This document shows positions 16,378-24,086 of a stretch of DNA of 64,000 bases, piece after piece. Under the pieces are notes generated by a model. That model saw only the letters and a program-made list of their open reading frames with translations, did no database searches and had not been told where the DNA came from. The position numbers were made by a program, and so were the translations under genes. Source of the DNA: Stenotrophomonas rhizophila (GTDB lineage Bacteria > Pseudomonadota > Gammaproteobacteria > Xanthomonadales > Xanthomonadaceae). The stretch covers positions 3,502,051 to 3,566,050 of the forward strand of contig NZ_CP007597.1 of assembly GCF_000661955.1 (NCBI RefSeq), read 5' to 3'. Positions within the stretch are counted from its first letter, which is position 1. The number at the start of each line of letters is the position of its first letter.

Positions 16378-16426
16378 CCAGGCCGTCCTGGTCAGTGTGT
16401 CCCGCTGCGGGGGAGGCCGTTCCTCC
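16378..16426 (-). promoter_or_regulatory. Probable guanidine-II (mini-ykkC) riboswitch
   Basis: On the minus strand, hairpin 1 is GGAGG-AACGG-CCTCC (16412-16426) and hairpin 2 is CCAGG-ACGG-CCTGG (16378-16391), joined by 20 nt. Two small stem-loops with ACGR loops before an SMR gene are the mini-ykkC signature. The ribosome site AGGAGG lies just downstream, so guanidine binding could expose or mask it. Hairpin 1 has one extra loop base. Confidence 0.75.
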
Positions 16427-16433
16427 TGCGGCG

Positions 16434-16439
16434 ATTCTA
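16434..16439 (-). promoter_or_regulatory. -10 element for gdx
   Basis: TAGAAT on the minus strand, placed so that transcription would begin at the first riboswitch hairpin. No good -35 is seen. Confidence 0.55.
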
Positions 16440-16574
16440 GCAACGCCGGACCATGGCCGACACCTGCATGCCCGGCGCTTTTCGCGGGGTTCAGCCCGTG
16501 GCTACAGCCGATTCAGCTACGTGGACGCGCGGCAGGCGTGGCATCCTGACCCGCCTTGGCGCAGGAAGGCCCGC

Positions 16575-16967
16575 ATGACGCTTGATTCGACACTCGCCCC
16601 TTGGCTGGAACAGGCGCTGCAGTCGCCACTCCCCGACGCGGTGGTGGGCCTGTCATTCAACCTCAGCGAAGGTGCGGCGGGCGACGATGCCGGCTTCTGC
16701 ATCGAACTGGTCGGTACCGACCGTTTCGATGCACAGGATCCTGACTGGGCCTGTGATGAAGTCTGGGCACCGGAGGTCCGCGAAATCGAAGTGCCGTATT
16801 CGCTGACCGGCCACCACTGGGAAGATTGCCTGACCGCGCTGCACACCGCGTTGCTCCAGGCCCTGGCCACGCCCCGCTTCGGCCCGCGCCTGACCGCGCA
16901 GGTGCAGGGCATCGGGCTGGGCTTCGTCGATGGCGACCTGCAGCTGCTGTGGCAGCGTGACGGCTGA
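16575..16967 (+). CDS. Hypothetical protein, 130 residues
   Basis: Starts MTLDSTLAPWLEQALQ with GGAAGG at a good distance. An acidic soluble protein without signal peptide or membrane helix; it contains 'AVVGLSFNLSEG', 'WACDEVWAPEVREIEVPYSLTG' and ends 'GIGLGFVDGDLQLLWQRDG'. No family recognised. Codon use resembles its neighbours, so it is probably real. It precedes the SRP RNA. Confidence 0.7.
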   Translation: MTLDSTLAPWLEQALQSPLPDAVVGLSFNLSEGAAGDDAGFCIELVGTDRFDAQDPDWACDEVWAPEVREIEVPYSLTGHHWEDCLTALHTALLQALATPRFGPRLTAQVQGIGLGFVDGDLQLLWQRDG

Positions 16968-17093
16968 GTGGCGCGCCGCTGGTACTGCACGCGGCGCATG
17001 CGCTAGAATGCGCGACTGCACTGCGGGGCTTTCCCTGCACTGCACCTCCGGCACCCGCTGATTTCGATCACCCGGTGTCTGGAACGTCTCTAT

Positions 17094-17204
17094 GGTGGCC
17101 CCGTCGGCCCCTCGCGACGCTAGGTCGAAAATCCCGCCAGGGCCGGAAGGCAGCAACGGTATCGATCGACGCGGGCGCCGAGGTCAGCCGGCGGGGCCGC
17201 CACC
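17094..17204 (+). ncRNA. ffs: Signal recognition particle RNA (4.5S RNA)
   Basis: About 111 nt. The 5' end GGTGGCCCCG pairs with the 3' end CGGGGCCGCCACC. The apical domain holds the conserved CAGGGCCGGAAGGCAGCA: a GGAA tetraloop and the Ffh-binding internal loop. A T5 run follows at 17205. It directs FtsY/Ffh-dependent membrane targeting. The ends are set from the base pairing and may be off by a few bases. Confidence 0.92.
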
Positions 17205-17229
17205 TTTTTGGGCCCTTGCCATCGCGGGC

Positions 17230-17307
17230 GTAGCGCCGATCGTTGGTCGGCTGCCCCGTAGCGCCGATCGTTGGTCGGCTGCCCCGTAGCGCCGACCGTT
17301 GGTCGGC
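17230..17307 (+). repeat. Tandem array of three GTAG REPs, 28-bp period
   Basis: Units start at 17230, 17258 and 17286. The first two are identical over 28 bp (GTAGCGCCGATCGTTGGTCGG plus CTGCCCC); the third has CCGACC in place of CCGATC, which makes its palindrome perfect. It sits directly behind the SRP RNA. Confidence 0.9.
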
Positions 17308-17312
17308 TGCCC

Positions 17313-17735
17313 TCAACGCTCCGCGGAATTCGACGTCAGCCGACCAACGGTCGGCGCTACGCCGGGCGTGCCCTGGTGGAACAGCACGCGCCACCCCGCA
17401 TCGTGCAGCCGCCACAACGAACTGCGCAGCACCGCGCGCTGGCGCACACCGTCGACCACATACCAGCTGCAATAGCGCACCTGCGCCACGGTCGGGGCCA
17501 GCAGGGAAACGCGGTAGTCGTCGGAGATGATCTCCACCACGGCGCGCTCGGCGGGAATCTCAGCCAGCGCGGCAGCGCGCCCGTAACAGGTGCCCGAGCT
17601 GCCGATTTCACTGAACTCCGGATCGAGTAGTGCGTCCAGGCGCGCGGCATCGGCACGCACCACCGGGTCATGCAGGGCGCGCTCGAGCGCTTCCAGATGG
17701 GCGGCAAGCGCGGTGCTGTCCGTCGCCTGCGCCAT
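17313..17735 (-). CDS. DUF4440 / NTF2-like protein with REP-encoded C-terminus
   Basis: 140 residues from MAQATDS. A small NTF2-like fold: 'LEALERALHDP', 'LDALLDPEFSEIGSSGTCYGR', 'LLAPTVAQVRYCSWYV' and 'SSLWRLHDAGWRVLFHQGTP' fit DUF4440 enzymes of unknown substrate. The conserved domain ends at HQGTP; the remaining residues (GVAPTVGRLTSNSAER) are read through a GTAG REP (17339-17360) and the sequence after it. It starts 2 bp after the stop of the upstream MBL gene. Confidence 0.85.
   Translation of the reverse strand: MAQATDSTALAAHLEALERALHDPVVRADAARLDALLDPEFSEIGSSGTCYGRAAALAEIPAERAVVEIISDDYRVSLLAPTVAQVRYCSWYVVDGVRQRAVLRSSLWRLHDAGWRVLFHQGTPGVAPTVGRLTSNSAER
17339..17360 (-). repeat. GTAG REP inside the 3' end of the DUF4440 gene
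   Basis: Minus-strand GTAGCGCCGACCGTTGGTCGG, inverted relative to the triple array 32 bp away, and translated in frame as VAPTVGR. Confidence 0.85.
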
Positions 17736-17737
17736 GC

Positions 17738-18505
17738 TCAGGGCGGATCCTGCGTCAGCACGTGCAGGGCGGTCGGCGCGGCCAGCGCCACGCATTGCCC
17801 CGGCACCGCCACGCGATGCCCGCGCTGGCGAAGCGCGGCCCCATCGGCCTCGCTGGCGTAGTGGTACAGCATCATCCGCGCCTGCAGCGCACCGCTGTAC
17901 TCACGTTCCAGGTCGTCCACGCCGGTATGCGACGGGTTGCCGTGCAGGCCGCAGTCGTGGGCGATCAGTTCGTTGTCGTCGGCGTAGCGGGCCAGCATTT
18001 CCGGAATCGGGCGGGTATCGCCGCTCCAGGTCACCGCGCCCTTGAGGCGCAGGCCATAGGCGGTTTCCGGCCAGTGGTGGCGCACCGGGAACACTTCCAG
18101 GCGCACCCCGTCGTGCCAGAACGCATCGCCCACCACGATCAGCTGGAAGGCGTCCCAGAAGTTGGCGCCGCCCTCGGCCAGCACGTTGGGATAGTCGGCC
18201 ACGCGCTTGTGCAGCAGCGGCACCACCGTGGCCGGCACGTACACGCGGATGCGTCCGCGCCGGTGCGGCGAAAAATACGCATCCACGAACAACCGCTCGA
18301 AACCGGCCACGTGGTCCAGGTGCACATGGGTGACGAACAGCGCCTGCGGCACCTGCCCGTACTGCGCCAGGAAGGCGGTCAGGCCTTCCCCACCGCAGTC
18401 GATGGTGAGCCACGGCCGGCCGTCACGCTCGATCACCGCCATCGGCGAGCCCAGCTGCACGGCCGACGCATTGCCGACCCCCATGAAGCGCAGTGCCCAG
18501 TCCAT
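17738..18505 (-). CDS. Metallo-beta-lactamase-fold hydrolase (RNase Z-like)
   Basis: 255 residues. The metal motif HVHLDH is near residue 60, and later metal ligands are likely in 'FPVRHHWPETAYGLRL', 'WSGDTRPIPE', 'IAHDCG' and 'LYHYAS'. The layout resembles RNase Z / beta-CASP-less MBL hydrolases without the tRNA-binding arm, so a small-molecule or RNA substrate is possible. The start overlaps the kdkA stop (TGATG), so it is coupled to LPS core synthesis by operon structure only. Confidence 0.88.
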   Translation of the reverse strand: MDWALRFMGVGNASAVQLGSPMAVIERDGRPWLTIDCGGEGLTAFLAQYGQVPQALFVTHVHLDHVAGFERLFVDAYFSPHRRGRIRVYVPATVVPLLHKRVADYPNVLAEGGANFWDAFQLIVVGDAFWHDGVRLEVFPVRHHWPETAYGLRLKGAVTWSGDTRPIPEMLARYADDNELIAHDCGLHGNPSHTGVDDLEREYSGALQARMMLYHYASEADGAALRQRGHRVAVPGQCVALAAPTALHVLTQDPP

Positions 18506-19254
18506 CAGTAGCCCCGGTTCCAGGCCAGGTCGTAGGCGCGGCGCAGCCGTGCATAGTCTTTTTCCACGTCTTCCACGCTGCGCTCGCCGCGCAGCTTGAG
18601 CAACGACCGCAGCAGGCGTTTGAGATTGCGCTCGCGCCAGCGCGTGGCCGGAATGCGCTGCACGCCGCGGTCGAAGTCGATCAACCAGCCGTGGCCGTTG
18701 GCATCGAACAGGATGTTGTGTGCGTTGAGGTCGGCGTGGTCCAGCCCGGCGCGATGGAAGCGCGCGACCAGCCGGCCGGTTTCCTCCCACGGGGCGCCGC
18801 GCCCGGCGACCAGCGCGCGGTCGGCCAGCGAGCGTACGCCCTCCAGCCGCTCCATCAGGATGGCGGCGCGGTAGCGCATGCCCTCGCGCATGTAGAACGC
18901 GGCGATCGGGCGCGGTACCGGCAGCTTCAGCGCGCGCAGGGCGCGCATCAGGCGGAATTCGGCAAAACTGCGGGTGCGGTCGGCGCCGCGCCACAGGTAG
19001 GCGTCGCGGCTCAGCTTGGCCGCCATGCCGCCGCGCAGGTACTGGCGCAGCACGCATTGGCCGAACGGCGCATCCACGAACCAGGCACCACCGCGACCGC
19101 CATCACCGACCGGCCGCGCCCGCTCGGCCCAGTGGGCCGGCGAGAACAACTCGATCTCGGCTTGCCGCAGCCGTTCGCGGTCGAACAGAATGGCACCCAG
19201 TCCGCGTCCATCACGGCAGGGCGTCAGCGCTTCATTGGCGTCGAATGCGACCAT
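18505..19254 (-). CDS. kdkA: 3-deoxy-D-manno-octulosonic acid (Kdo) kinase
   Basis: 249 residues. A small kinase fold with '[22 protein letters not shown]' (nucleotide loop and Lys/Arg-rich strand), catalytic 'HADLNAHN' and metal-binding 'LIDFDRG'. KdkA phosphorylates lipid-A-linked Kdo in organisms with a single phosphorylated Kdo, as in Xanthomonadaceae. It is divergent from a heptosyltransferase gene with 21 bp between the two start codons. No usefully spaced ribosome site is seen (GAAGGA abuts the ATG). Confidence 0.9.
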   Translation of the reverse strand: MVAFDANEALTPCRDGRGLGAILFDRERLRQAEIELFSPAHWAERARPVGDGGRGGAWFVDAPFGQCVLRQYLRGGMAAKLSRDAYLWRGADRTRSFAEFRLMRALRALKLPVPRPIAAFYMREGMRYRAAILMERLEGVRSLADRALVAGRGAPWEETGRLVARFHRAGLDHADLNAHNILFDANGHGWLIDFDRGVQRIPATRWRERNLKRLLRSLLKLRGERSVEDVEKDYARLRRAYDLAWNRGY

Positions 19255-19276
19255 TCCTTCGAGTCTAACAACACCA
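19254..19276. promoter_or_regulatory. Very short divergent promoter region, kdkA / heptosyltransferase
   Basis: Only 21 bp separate the two ATGs. The same few bases (19264-19270) read TCTAAC on plus and TTAGAC/TAGACT on minus, each 6-8 nt before a start codon, so one AT-rich patch may serve as -10 for both genes. Confidence 0.5.
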
Positions 19277-20325
19277 TGGCACCAACGTCCTCTTCCTTGT
19301 GTCTTTTGCGTTTGTCCGCCCTGGGCGATGTCACCCACGTGGTGCCGCTGGTGCGGACCCTGCAGCAGGCCAGGCCGGGCACGCCGCTGCACTGGATCAT
19401 CGACAAGGCCGGGCACAAACTGCTCGACGGCCTGCCCGGCGTGGTCTTCCACCCCTACGACAAGAAGACCGGCCTGGCCGGCATGCGGGCGCTGAAGGCG
19501 ACCTTCCCGCCCGGCCGTTTCGAAGCGCTGCTGCAGATGCAGGTGGCCTTCCGCGCCAATGTGCTGTCGGCGTTCGTGCCGGCCGTGCGCCGCATCGGCT
19601 ACGACAAGGCGCGTTCGAAGGACCTTCACGGGCTTTTCATCAACGAACGCATTCCCGACCGCCCCGGCATCCACGTGCTGGACGCGATCGGCAGCTTCAG
19701 CGAGCCGCTGGGCATCGTCCAGCACCAGGTCAGCTGGGATCTGGCGGTGCCGCCTGCCGCGGTGGAATGGGCGCAGGCGCAGTGGCAGGACGACGGCCGC
19801 CCGGTGCTGATGATCTCGCCCTGCTCCAGCCATGTGCGCCGCAACTGGTACGCCGACCGCTACGCCGCCGTGGCCAACCATGCCACCGCGCGCGGCTGGC
19901 GGGTGGTGCTGTGCGGGGGCCGCAGTGAACTGGAGCGCGGCATGAGCGATGCCATCCTGGCCCAGCTGGATACCCCGGCGCTGGACCTGGTGGGCAAGGA
20001 CACGCTGAAGCAGCTGCCGGCGCTGCTGGCGCGTGCCGCGCTGGTGATGACCCCGGACTCCGGCCCGATGCACATCGCCAACGCCATGGGCACCAAGGTG
20101 CTGGGCCTGCACGCGGCCAGCAACCCGCACCGCAGCGGCCCCTACTCCGACCGGCGCTACTGCGTGGACCGTTACGACGATGCCGCGCGAAAGTTTTTGG
20201 GCAAGCCGGCCAGCGAACTGAAGTGGGGCGCGAAGGTCGAGTTCGACGACGTGATGCAGTTGATCACGGTGGAGGACGGGATTGCGGCGTTCGAGCGCTA
20301 CGTGGCCGATCACCGGCCCGGGTAA
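19276..20325 (+). CDS. Lipopolysaccharide heptosyltransferase-like protein (GT9)
   Basis: 349 residues from [24 protein letters not shown], the standard GT9 N-terminus that binds acceptor. The C-terminal half has '[19 protein letters not shown]' and '[23 protein letters not shown]', the ADP-heptose binding region of WaaC/WaaF. It adds a sugar to the LPS inner core at the cytoplasmic face. Pairing with kdkA fits a core-biosynthesis job. Heptosyltransferase I is the best guess, but the exact linkage cannot be read. Confidence 0.9.
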   Translation: MAPTSSSLCLLRLSALGDVTHVVPLVRTLQQARPGTPLHWIIDKAGHKLLDGLPGVVFHPYDKKTGLAGMRALKATFPPGRFEALLQMQVAFRANVLSAFVPAVRRIGYDKARSKDLHGLFINERIPDRPGIHVLDAIGSFSEPLGIVQHQVSWDLAVPPAAVEWAQAQWQDDGRPVLMISPCSSHVRRNWYADRYAAVANHATARGWRVVLCGGRSELERGMSDAILAQLDTPALDLVGKDTLKQLPALLARAALVMTPDSGPMHIANAMGTKVLGLHAASNPHRSGPYSDRRYCVDRYDDAARKFLGKPASELKWGAKVEFDDVMQLITVEDGIAAFERYVADHRPG

Positions 20326-20368
20326 TCGGTTGGCCGGGAACGTCCTCCGACGTCAGGCGATGCGGGGT

Positions 20369-20391
20369 TGCCGGCCAGCGGCCGGCACTAC
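20369..20391 (-). repeat. GTAG REP (CCGGCCGCTGGCCGG type)
   Basis: Minus-strand GTAGTGCCGGCCGCTGGCCGG, between the convergent ends of the heptosyltransferase and DUF6165 genes. Confidence 0.8.
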
Positions 20392-20408
20392 CTTGCGGCG
20401 TGGTGGTT

Positions 20409-20430
20409 GACGGCCAGCGGCCGGCATTAC
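20409..20430 (-). repeat. GTAA variant REP that supplies the DUF6165 stop codon
   Basis: Minus-strand GTAATGCCGGCCGCTGGCCG. The TAA at 20427-20429 is the stop codon of the DUF6165 gene. Confidence 0.75.
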
Positions 20431-20828
20431 CGGGCCGCGTAATCCTTGTACGACTTCTCTTCCACGTAGCTCGAGCCCAGCGCCAGGTTGATGGCCTTCT
20501 TGATGCGGGCGCGCTCGTCGTTCTGCAGGTACACGCTGCGGGCCAGCGCAACGAAGTCCTCGTTGAAGGCCTGCGCCTTGTCCTGCAGGCGGATGTTGTC
20601 CTCGATGTCCCACAGGCGCTCGTTGACCGCCTTCAGGTCGGCACGCAGGCGCGCGATGTCCTTGACCGCGGCCGGGTGCGCCATCCAGGTCTTGTCCAGC
20701 GCGCTCAGCTCGGCGTGGATGTTGGCCAGCTTGGCCGCATCGTCGATGCGCTCGGATTTGATCTGCAGGATCGAGATCTTGTCCAGCAGCTCGCCAAAGG
20801 ACACGGGAACAAGGATTTCAGCGGTCAT
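20427..20828 (-). CDS. DUF6165 family protein
   Basis: 133 residues from MTAEILVPVSFGELLDKISILQIKSERI, the typical start of this uncharacterised family. Almost entirely helical with heptad-like spacing of Leu/Ile, so probably a coiled-coil bundle. No signal or membrane segment. A second ATG at 20837 is possible; neither has a clear ribosome site. The gene ends exactly at a GTAA REP. Function unknown; relatives are often near LPS or glycosyltransferase genes, as here. Confidence 0.85.
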   Translation of the reverse strand: MTAEILVPVSFGELLDKISILQIKSERIDDAAKLANIHAELSALDKTWMAHPAAVKDIARLRADLKAVNERLWDIEDNIRLQDKAQAFNEDFVALARSVYLQNDERARIKKAINLALGSSYVEEKSYKDYAAR

Positions 20829-20837
20829 GGGGGCCAT

Positions 20838-21131
20838 CCGTTACAGGTGGCCGCCAGTTTAACGGACGTGGCGTGGAACGCAGGTGGGCGGTTGTCAGCC
20901 GTTGCTCCTGCCTTCGCGTTCGGCAGTGTCTCCGTTGGCGCGCAACCCGAACCAAGGCACAAGCCCCTCTGTTGAGGGGCTGCCCCGACAGGGGCGGGGA
21001 GAGGCAGGCAAAGGGACCGGGCCCAAACGCTGCACAGCAGCGTTTGGGGCGACGGCGCGCAGCGCCGTCGCATCCCGCGCCAGACACAAAGAAAAAGGGC
21101 CGCCCAACGGGCAGCCCTTTTTCTTTGTGTC
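20838..21131. other. Hairpin-rich intergenic region before tRNA-Ser(CGA)
   Basis: No gene. Three perfect inverted repeats stand in a row: 20962-20981 (AGCCCCTC arms), 21023-21047 (CCAAACGCTGC arms) and 21049-21071 (GCGACGGCGC arms). They are followed by the long terminator palindrome at 21079-21135. Confidence 0.75.
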
Positions 21132-21135
21132 TGGC
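21079..21135. terminator. Long terminator palindrome reaching into tRNA-Ser(CGA)
   Basis: 22-bp perfect inverted repeat (21079-21100 with 21114-21135) around an inner GCCC/GGGC stem. It has the A5/T5 flanks of a terminator. On the minus strand the left side of the stem is the tRNA 3' end itself, including CCA. Confidence 0.8.
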
Positions 21136-21222
21136 GGAGAGGGGGGGATTCGAACCCCCGAGGCGCTATAAACGCCTGCCTGATTTCGAGTCAGGTACAT
21201 TCAACCGCTCTGCCACCTCTCC
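21132..21222 (-). tRNA. tRNA-Ser (anticodon CGA)
   Basis: A 91-nt class II tRNA. Acceptor GGAGAGG/CCTCTCC with encoded CCA; anticodon stem CCTGA/TCAGG with loop CTCGAAA gives CGA. Long variable arm present. Confidence 0.97.
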
Positions 21223-21391
21223 AGATGGTCCCGGCGAACCGGGACGCGAATGATACGGGCAGGACGCGCTGACGACAAGTCATTCCGCACCGGCGAAGTG
21301 AATTTCTTCTGTATGGATGCCTTGCCGGATGTCCGGCGGGCCGCGATCATGCCGTTATCCCCCGCAACGCCCCTTTGGCTGCAGCCCACCC

Positions 21392-22096
21392 ATGATCGAA
21401 TTCGGACATCTCACCCACCCCGGCCTGCGCCGTGACCTCAACGAGGACACCTACTACGGCGATGGCGAACTGGCGTTGTGGCTGGTGGCCGATGGCATGG
21501 GCGGGCACGCCTGCGGCGAAGTGGCCAGCGCGCTGGCGCGCGAGACCATCGTGCGCGAGATCCGCCACGGCGCCACGCTGGCGCACGCCATCCGGGTGGC
21601 CGATGAGGAGATCATCCGCACCTCGCGCCGCCGCAACGACAGCCTGCCGATGGGCACCACCGTGGTGGCCGCGCGGGTCCAGGGCAACCGGTACGAAGTG
21701 GCCTGGGTCGGCGACAGCCGCGCCTACCTGTGGCGCGACGGCCAGCTGGCCCAGCTCAGCCAGGACCACAGCGTGGTGCAGGAAATGGTGGCCCAGGGCA
21801 ACCTGACCGCCGAGCAGGCGCGCGCGCACCCGCACCGCAACGTGGTGACCCAGGCATTGGGGGTGACCGACCCGGCGCACCTGAATGTGGCCACCACCAC
21901 CGGCGAACTGCGCCCGGGCATGCAGCTGCTGCTGTGCAGCGACGGGCTCACCGAGGAAGTGGAGGACACCGGCATCGCCCGCACCCTGGCCTTCGATGAC
22001 GCCAGCGCGCAGGAATGCGTGGACACGCTGGTGGCGGCCGCGCTGGATGGCGGCGGGTCGGACAACATCACCGTGATTCTGGTGCGGTGCCATTGA
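21392..22096 (+). CDS. PP2C-family Ser/Thr protein phosphatase (Stp-like)
   Basis: 234 residues from MIEFGHLTHPGLRRDLNEDTYY. Metal-binding motifs are in order: 'RRDLNEDTYY', 'LVADGMGGHACGEVAS', 'WVGDSRAYLWRDG', 'LLCSDGLTEEVED' and 'GGGSDNITVILV'. This is the full PPM core without extra domains, as in bacterial Stp phosphatases that reverse Ser/Thr kinase signalling. No partner kinase gene is adjacent. Confidence 0.94.
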   Translation: MIEFGHLTHPGLRRDLNEDTYYGDGELALWLVADGMGGHACGEVASALARETIVREIRHGATLAHAIRVADEEIIRTSRRRNDSLPMGTTVVAARVQGNRYEVAWVGDSRAYLWRDGQLAQLSQDHSVVQEMVAQGNLTAEQARAHPHRNVVTQALGVTDPAHLNVATTTGELRPGMQLLLCSDGLTEEVEDTGIARTLAFDDASAQECVDTLVAAALDGGGSDNITVILVRCH

Positions 22097-22105
22097 TTGA
22101 GCCGG

Positions 22106-22130
22106 GTCACGACCAACGGTCGTGACCTAC
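22106..22130 (-). repeat. GTAG-like REP (CACGACC type)
   Basis: Minus-strand GTAGGTCACGACCGTTGGTCGTGAC, between the PP2C gene and dnaQ. Confidence 0.7.
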
Positions 22131-22188
22131 CGGTTTATTGTGTGGATCAGGACGGCCGGTGCATCGCAGCCGGGTGGATCACGACCGG

Positions 22189-22239
22189 GTAGATCACGAC
22201 CGTTGTGTGGATCACGACCGTTGGTCGCGATGCATTTAC
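22189..22239. repeat. Degenerate REP pair ending in the dnaQ stop codon
   Basis: A plus-strand GTAGATCACGACCG at 22189 faces a minus-strand GTAA unit (22210-22239) with the palindrome ATCGCGACC..GGTCGTGAT. The TAA of that GTAA is the stop codon of dnaQ (22236-22238). Confidence 0.65.
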
Positions 22240-22961
22240 GCCACCGCTTCTTCCACCTTCGGCCCATCCCAGATGGCATGGCCGGCCTTCTTGCGCAGCT
22301 TGGCCAGCCGCGCTTCGTGCGCCTCCAGCTCGGACGCCGTGGCCACCACGCGCGGGCGCGGCAGCAGGCGTGAGGTATCGAAGGCCTGCGCATGCGCGGT
22401 GCCGCGCTGCCCGTCATCGGCCGAACCAAAGCCGATTTCCTCCTGGCCGGAGGTCAGTGCGATGTAGACATCGCCCAGGATCTGCGCATCGAGCAGGCCG
22501 CCGTGGAGCTGGCGGTGCGCGTTGTCCACGCCGAGCCGCTTGCACAGCGCGTCCAGCGAGTTGCGCTGGCCGGGGAAGCGCTCGCGCGCCATCTTCAGCG
22601 TATCGACCACCGTGCAGCGGTCGGTGATCTTGCCGTACTGGTCGCCCAGCAACGACAGCTCGTTGTCGAGGAAGCCGATGTCGAAGGCGGCGTTGTGGAT
22701 GATCAGCTCGGCGCCGTCGATGAAAGCCAGGAACTCCTCGGCGATCTGGGCGAACACCGGCTTGTCGGCCAGGAACTCCAGGGTCAGCCCGGTGACTTCC
22801 TGCGCGCCCTGTTCGAATTCGCAGCCCGGCTTGATGTACTGGTGGTAGTTGTTGCCGCTGGGACGGCGTTCAAGCAGTTCCACACAGCCGATTTCGACGA
22901 TGCGGTTGCCCTTCCGCCATTCCAGGCCGGTGGTTTCGGTATCAAGGATGATCTGACGCAT
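22236..22961 (-). CDS. dnaQ: DNA polymerase III epsilon subunit (proofreading 3'-5' exonuclease)
   Basis: 241 residues from MRQIILDTETTGLEW. DEDDh exonuclease: Asp7 and Glu9 in ExoI, 'HNAAFDIGFLDNE' in ExoII and 'HRQLHGGLLDAQI' in ExoIII. The C-terminal tail should bind the alpha subunit. It follows rnhA on the same strand with a 4-bp gap, unlike E. coli, where the two are divergent. The stop is supplied by a GTAA repeat. Confidence 0.97.
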   Translation of the reverse strand: MRQIILDTETTGLEWRKGNRIVEIGCVELLERRPSGNNYHQYIKPGCEFEQGAQEVTGLTLEFLADKPVFAQIAEEFLAFIDGAELIIHNAAFDIGFLDNELSLLGDQYGKITDRCTVVDTLKMARERFPGQRNSLDALCKRLGVDNAHRQLHGGLLDAQILGDVYIALTSGQEEIGFGSADDGQRGTAHAQAFDTSRLLPRPRVVATASELEAHEARLAKLRKKAGHAIWDGPKVEEAVA

Positions 22962-22965
22962 GGGC

Positions 22966-23418
22966 TCAGTGTACCGGGCCGGCGGCGCGGATCCGGACCG
23001 CGGCGTCGCGCGCCAACTGGTCCACGCGTTCATTGTCGGGGTCGCCGGAATGGCCCTTCACCCAGCGCCAGTCGATGGTATGCATCAGCGTGGCCGCATG
23101 CAGGCGTTCCCACAGTTCGCGGTTCTTGACCGGGTCGCCGCCGGCGGTCTTCCAGTTCTTGCGGATCCAGCCCGGCATCCACTGGGTCAGGCCCTGGCGG
23201 ACGTACTGCGAGTCGGTGTAGAGCACGATGTTGCACGGCTCGGTCAACGCTTCCAGCCCGGAGATGGCCGCCATCAGCTCCATCCGGTTGTTGGTGGTAT
23301 GTGCTTCACCGCCGCTGAGTTCGCGCTCCTGCGCCTTGTAGCGCAGCAAGGCCGCCCAGCCGCCGGGGCCGGGATTGCCGAGGCAGGAACCGTCAGTGTG
23401 TATTTCAATTGTTTTCAT
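22966..23418 (-). CDS. rnhA: Ribonuclease HI
   Basis: 150 residues from [20 protein letters not shown]. The active-site set Asp9, Glu47, Asp69, His123 and Asp133 is visible, with the basic protrusion helix '[17 protein letters not shown]'. It degrades RNA in RNA-DNA hybrids. It lies between the methyltransferase gene (11-bp gap) and dnaQ (4-bp gap), so all three are probably one operon. Confidence 0.97.
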   Translation of the reverse strand: MKTIEIHTDGSCLGNPGPGGWAALLRYKAQERELSGGEAHTTNNRMELMAAISGLEALTEPCNIVLYTDSQYVRQGLTQWMPGWIRKNWKTAGGDPVKNRELWERLHAATLMHTIDWRWVKGHSGDPDNERVDQLARDAAVRIRAAGPVH

Positions 23419-23429
23419 TGCAGTCCAGA

Positions 23430-24074
23430 TCAGGTCGCCACGGTGCCGTGCCATCGACGGACCGGCAGTGGCGTAGGTCCCGGCAGGGCCGGGGTGCGTT
23501 TCTCGGCGGTGAACAGGCAGGCCGCACGCAGCGGCGCGAAGCTGCGTTGGCCCGGGGCGCGGTCACGCCACATCGGCCCCAGGTAGCTCAGCCCGTCACA
23601 GGTCAGGCCCGCCTGCTCCAGGGTGTGCCGCAACCGTTGCGGGCTGCGCACCACCAGGCCGTGCTGGCGCCACTGACGGCGGTACGGGCTGAACGGATTG
23701 AGCGTGGACAGCCACAACCGCCCGCCCGGCATCAGCACCCGCTCGCACTCGCCGATCAGCTGCTCGGCATCGCGTGCGGTCACATGCTGCAGCACGATGG
23801 CGTTGACGCTCTCGTCCGGCAACGGCAGGGGCAGGCCACAGCGGGTGTCGCCGGCAAATGCTGCGCCGTCGCGGTGCAGGCGCAGGCCGCGCCCGGGAAG
23901 GTCCGGCAGGGCCGCCCAAGCGGCCGTGGGGGCCACCCACAGCCATGGGGTGACCGGGCGCTCGGCCAGCAACGGCGTCAGCCGCTGGAACTCCAACTGG
24001 CACAGCACATGTGCCGGTTCAGTATCAAACCAGGATGCGACTGACGCTTGACGGGGGCTCGGCGTGGCGGGCAT
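23430..24074 (-). CDS. SAM-dependent methyltransferase (YafS-like)
   Basis: 214 residues. A class I methyltransferase fold with a degenerate motif I ('[12 protein letters not shown]'), '[18 protein letters not shown]' (motif II/post-II) and '[18 protein letters not shown]' (motif III). In enterobacteria yafS lies in the same place, divergent from gloB and next to rnhA and dnaQ. Substrate unknown. A TAGAAT box (24081-24086, minus strand) ends 6 nt before the ATG, so the mRNA is probably leaderless. Confidence 0.88.
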   Translation of the reverse strand: MPATPSPRQASVASWFDTEPAHVLCQLEFQRLTPLLAERPVTPWLWVAPTAAWAALPDLPGRGLRLHRDGAAFAGDTRCGLPLPLPDESVNAIVLQHVTARDAEQLIGECERVLMPGGRLWLSTLNPFSPYRRQWRQHGLVVRSPQRLRHTLEQAGLTCDGLSYLGPMWRDRAPGQRSFAPLRAACLFTAEKRTPALPGPTPLPVRRWHGTVAT

Positions 24075-24086
24075 GGTCCAATTCTA
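24048..24086. promoter_or_regulatory. Overlapping divergent promoters of gloB and the methyltransferase
   Basis: The two ATGs are 11 bp apart. Minus strand: TAGAAT (rc of 24081-24086), which shares a base with the gloB ATG. Plus strand: TTGACG at 24048-24053, an 18-bp spacer and a weak CATGGT at 24072-24077, ending 8 nt before the gloB ATG. Confidence 0.55.

Noticed and set aside
17226..17360. CRISPR array from the 28-bp periodic repeat behind the SRP RNA
   Set aside because: There are no unique spacers; the period is made of REP units themselves, and no cas genes are present.
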